Positions 5,432 to 5,818 of a stretch of 5,818 nt of DNA are shown here, piece after piece; within the stretch, counting starts at the first letter, position 1; every line of letters starts with the position of its first letter. Both the position numbers and the translations under genes were made by a program. The stretch comes from Bacillota bacterium (GTDB lineage Bacteria > Bacillota > Bacilli > Alicyclobacillales > Alicyclobacillaceae), in NCBI GenBank assembly GCA_021816665.1, contig JAKAXI010000147.1, forward strand, positions 1-5,818, read 5' to 3'. Under the pieces are notes generated by a model. It ran no database searches and was not told where the DNA came from. It was given only the letters and a program-made list of their open reading frames with translations.

Positions 5432-5818
5432 ATGGCCCATATGCACCTTATGCCCCTCACGGAGACGCTGCAGGTTGTGAACGGCGCGCACATCCTCTAC
5501 GTCTACGAAGACGACAATGCTTATCTAGACAATGCTGTGTCTTTTATCACCACAGGCATTGCCCAAGGTCAACACACGGTCTTCGTCGTCGATCAGCACA
5601 TGTACGACCGCATCGTCAGGCAATTGGACCCGGACAACCGGCCCTATGTCCACTTTACCGAAGCAAACGAATTCTACCTCCAGCACGGAGATTTCGATTT
5701 TCGCCAAGTGCTCGACAACCTCCAAAGCACCGTCAAGCCCTTTGTCACCAGTGAACAGTCGATCCGCATGTGGGGTGAGGTTAAGCTCACTCCACCCCAC
5801 CTTGCGACCCCCTTGGAT
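5432..5818 (+). CDS. MEDS-domain (DcmR-like sensory) protein, N-terminal part, cut by right edge
   Basis: The 129 visible residues run open to the edge. They match the MEDS domain (methanogen/methylotroph, DcmR sensory domain), a RecA/KaiC-like fold found in signalling proteins. Family marks are GAHILYVYEDDNAYLDNAVSF at about 18-38, then ITTGIAQGQHTVFVVD at about 39-54, FYLQHGDFDF at about 81-90 and IRMWGEV at 111-117. In Bacillales such domains occur alone or ahead of PAS, kinase or other output modules; the output here is beyond the window. No signal peptide or membrane segment is seen, so it should be cytoplasmic. The start at ATG 5432 is backed by AAGGGTG. It is divergent from the cytoplasmic SGNH gene and has its own TATAAT box and an upstream palindrome, so it is probably controlled separately. 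The ligand is unknown. Family call is fairly firm; function is not. Confidence 0.8.
   Translation, partial: MAHMHLMPLTETLQVVNGAHILYVYEDDNAYLDNAVSFITTGIAQGQHTVFVVDQHMYDRIVRQLDPDNRPYVHFTEANEFYLQHGDFDFRQVLDNLQSTVKPFVTSEQSIRMWGEVKLTPPHLATPLD

Noticed and set aside
5525..5800. Minus-strand open frame of 91 codons opposite the MEDS gene
   Set aside because: The plus strand carries the MEDS motifs with a ribosome binding site and promoter box; the minus frame is best read as its shadow.

Overview
The window looks like chromosomal DNA of a moderately GC-rich Gram-positive bacterium of the Bacillota. An Alicyclobacillus-like member of the Bacillales fits best, but that is inference. The clues are the strong AGGAGG/AAGGGG-type ribosome binding sites, frequent TTG starts, a HelD-type RNA polymerase recycling ATPase, and a MEDS-domain protein of a type I associate with Bacillales. 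I see no rRNA, tRNA, CRISPR array, insertion sequence or phage gene. All the genes look intact apart from the two cut by the window edges.

Layout, left to right. (1) Positions 1-2718 carry three minus-strand genes in a row. In transcription order they are a secreted SGNH/GDSL hydrolase (1984-2718), a PIG-V-like GT-C membrane glycosyltransferase (672-1919) and the N-terminal third or less of a HelD-like ATPase (1-563, cut by the left edge before its Walker A motif). All three appear to start at TTG. The glycosyltransferase start lies directly behind a perfect 8-bp inverted repeat that contains an AGGAGG sequence. (2) Divergent from this group, across a short gap, is an acyltransferase-3 family membrane protein (2798-3946, +). 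(3) A PaaI-type hotdog thioesterase (4072-4461, +) follows. Its end overlaps by 56 bp the end of a second, cytoplasmic SGNH/GDSL hydrolase on the opposite strand (4406-5206, -). (4) A 225-bp gap (5207-5431) holds a perfect 15-bp palindrome, a consensus TATAAT box inside a small inverted repeat, and a ribosome binding site. It leads into a MEDS-domain protein (5432 onward, +) that is cut by the right edge.

How they may work together. The clearest theme is cell-envelope glycan modification. A membrane acyltransferase-3 protein sits head to head with an exported SGNH hydrolase. In OatA-type enzymes these two activities are domains of one protein: the membrane part passes the acyl group across the membrane and the outer SGNH part attaches it to a glycan. 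Here they may be a split pair, and the GT-C glycosyltransferase just downstream of the SGNH gene could build the glycan that is modified. This is inference from domains and gene order. The thioesterase, the cytoplasmic SGNH enzyme, HelD and the MEDS protein show no clear link to that theme.
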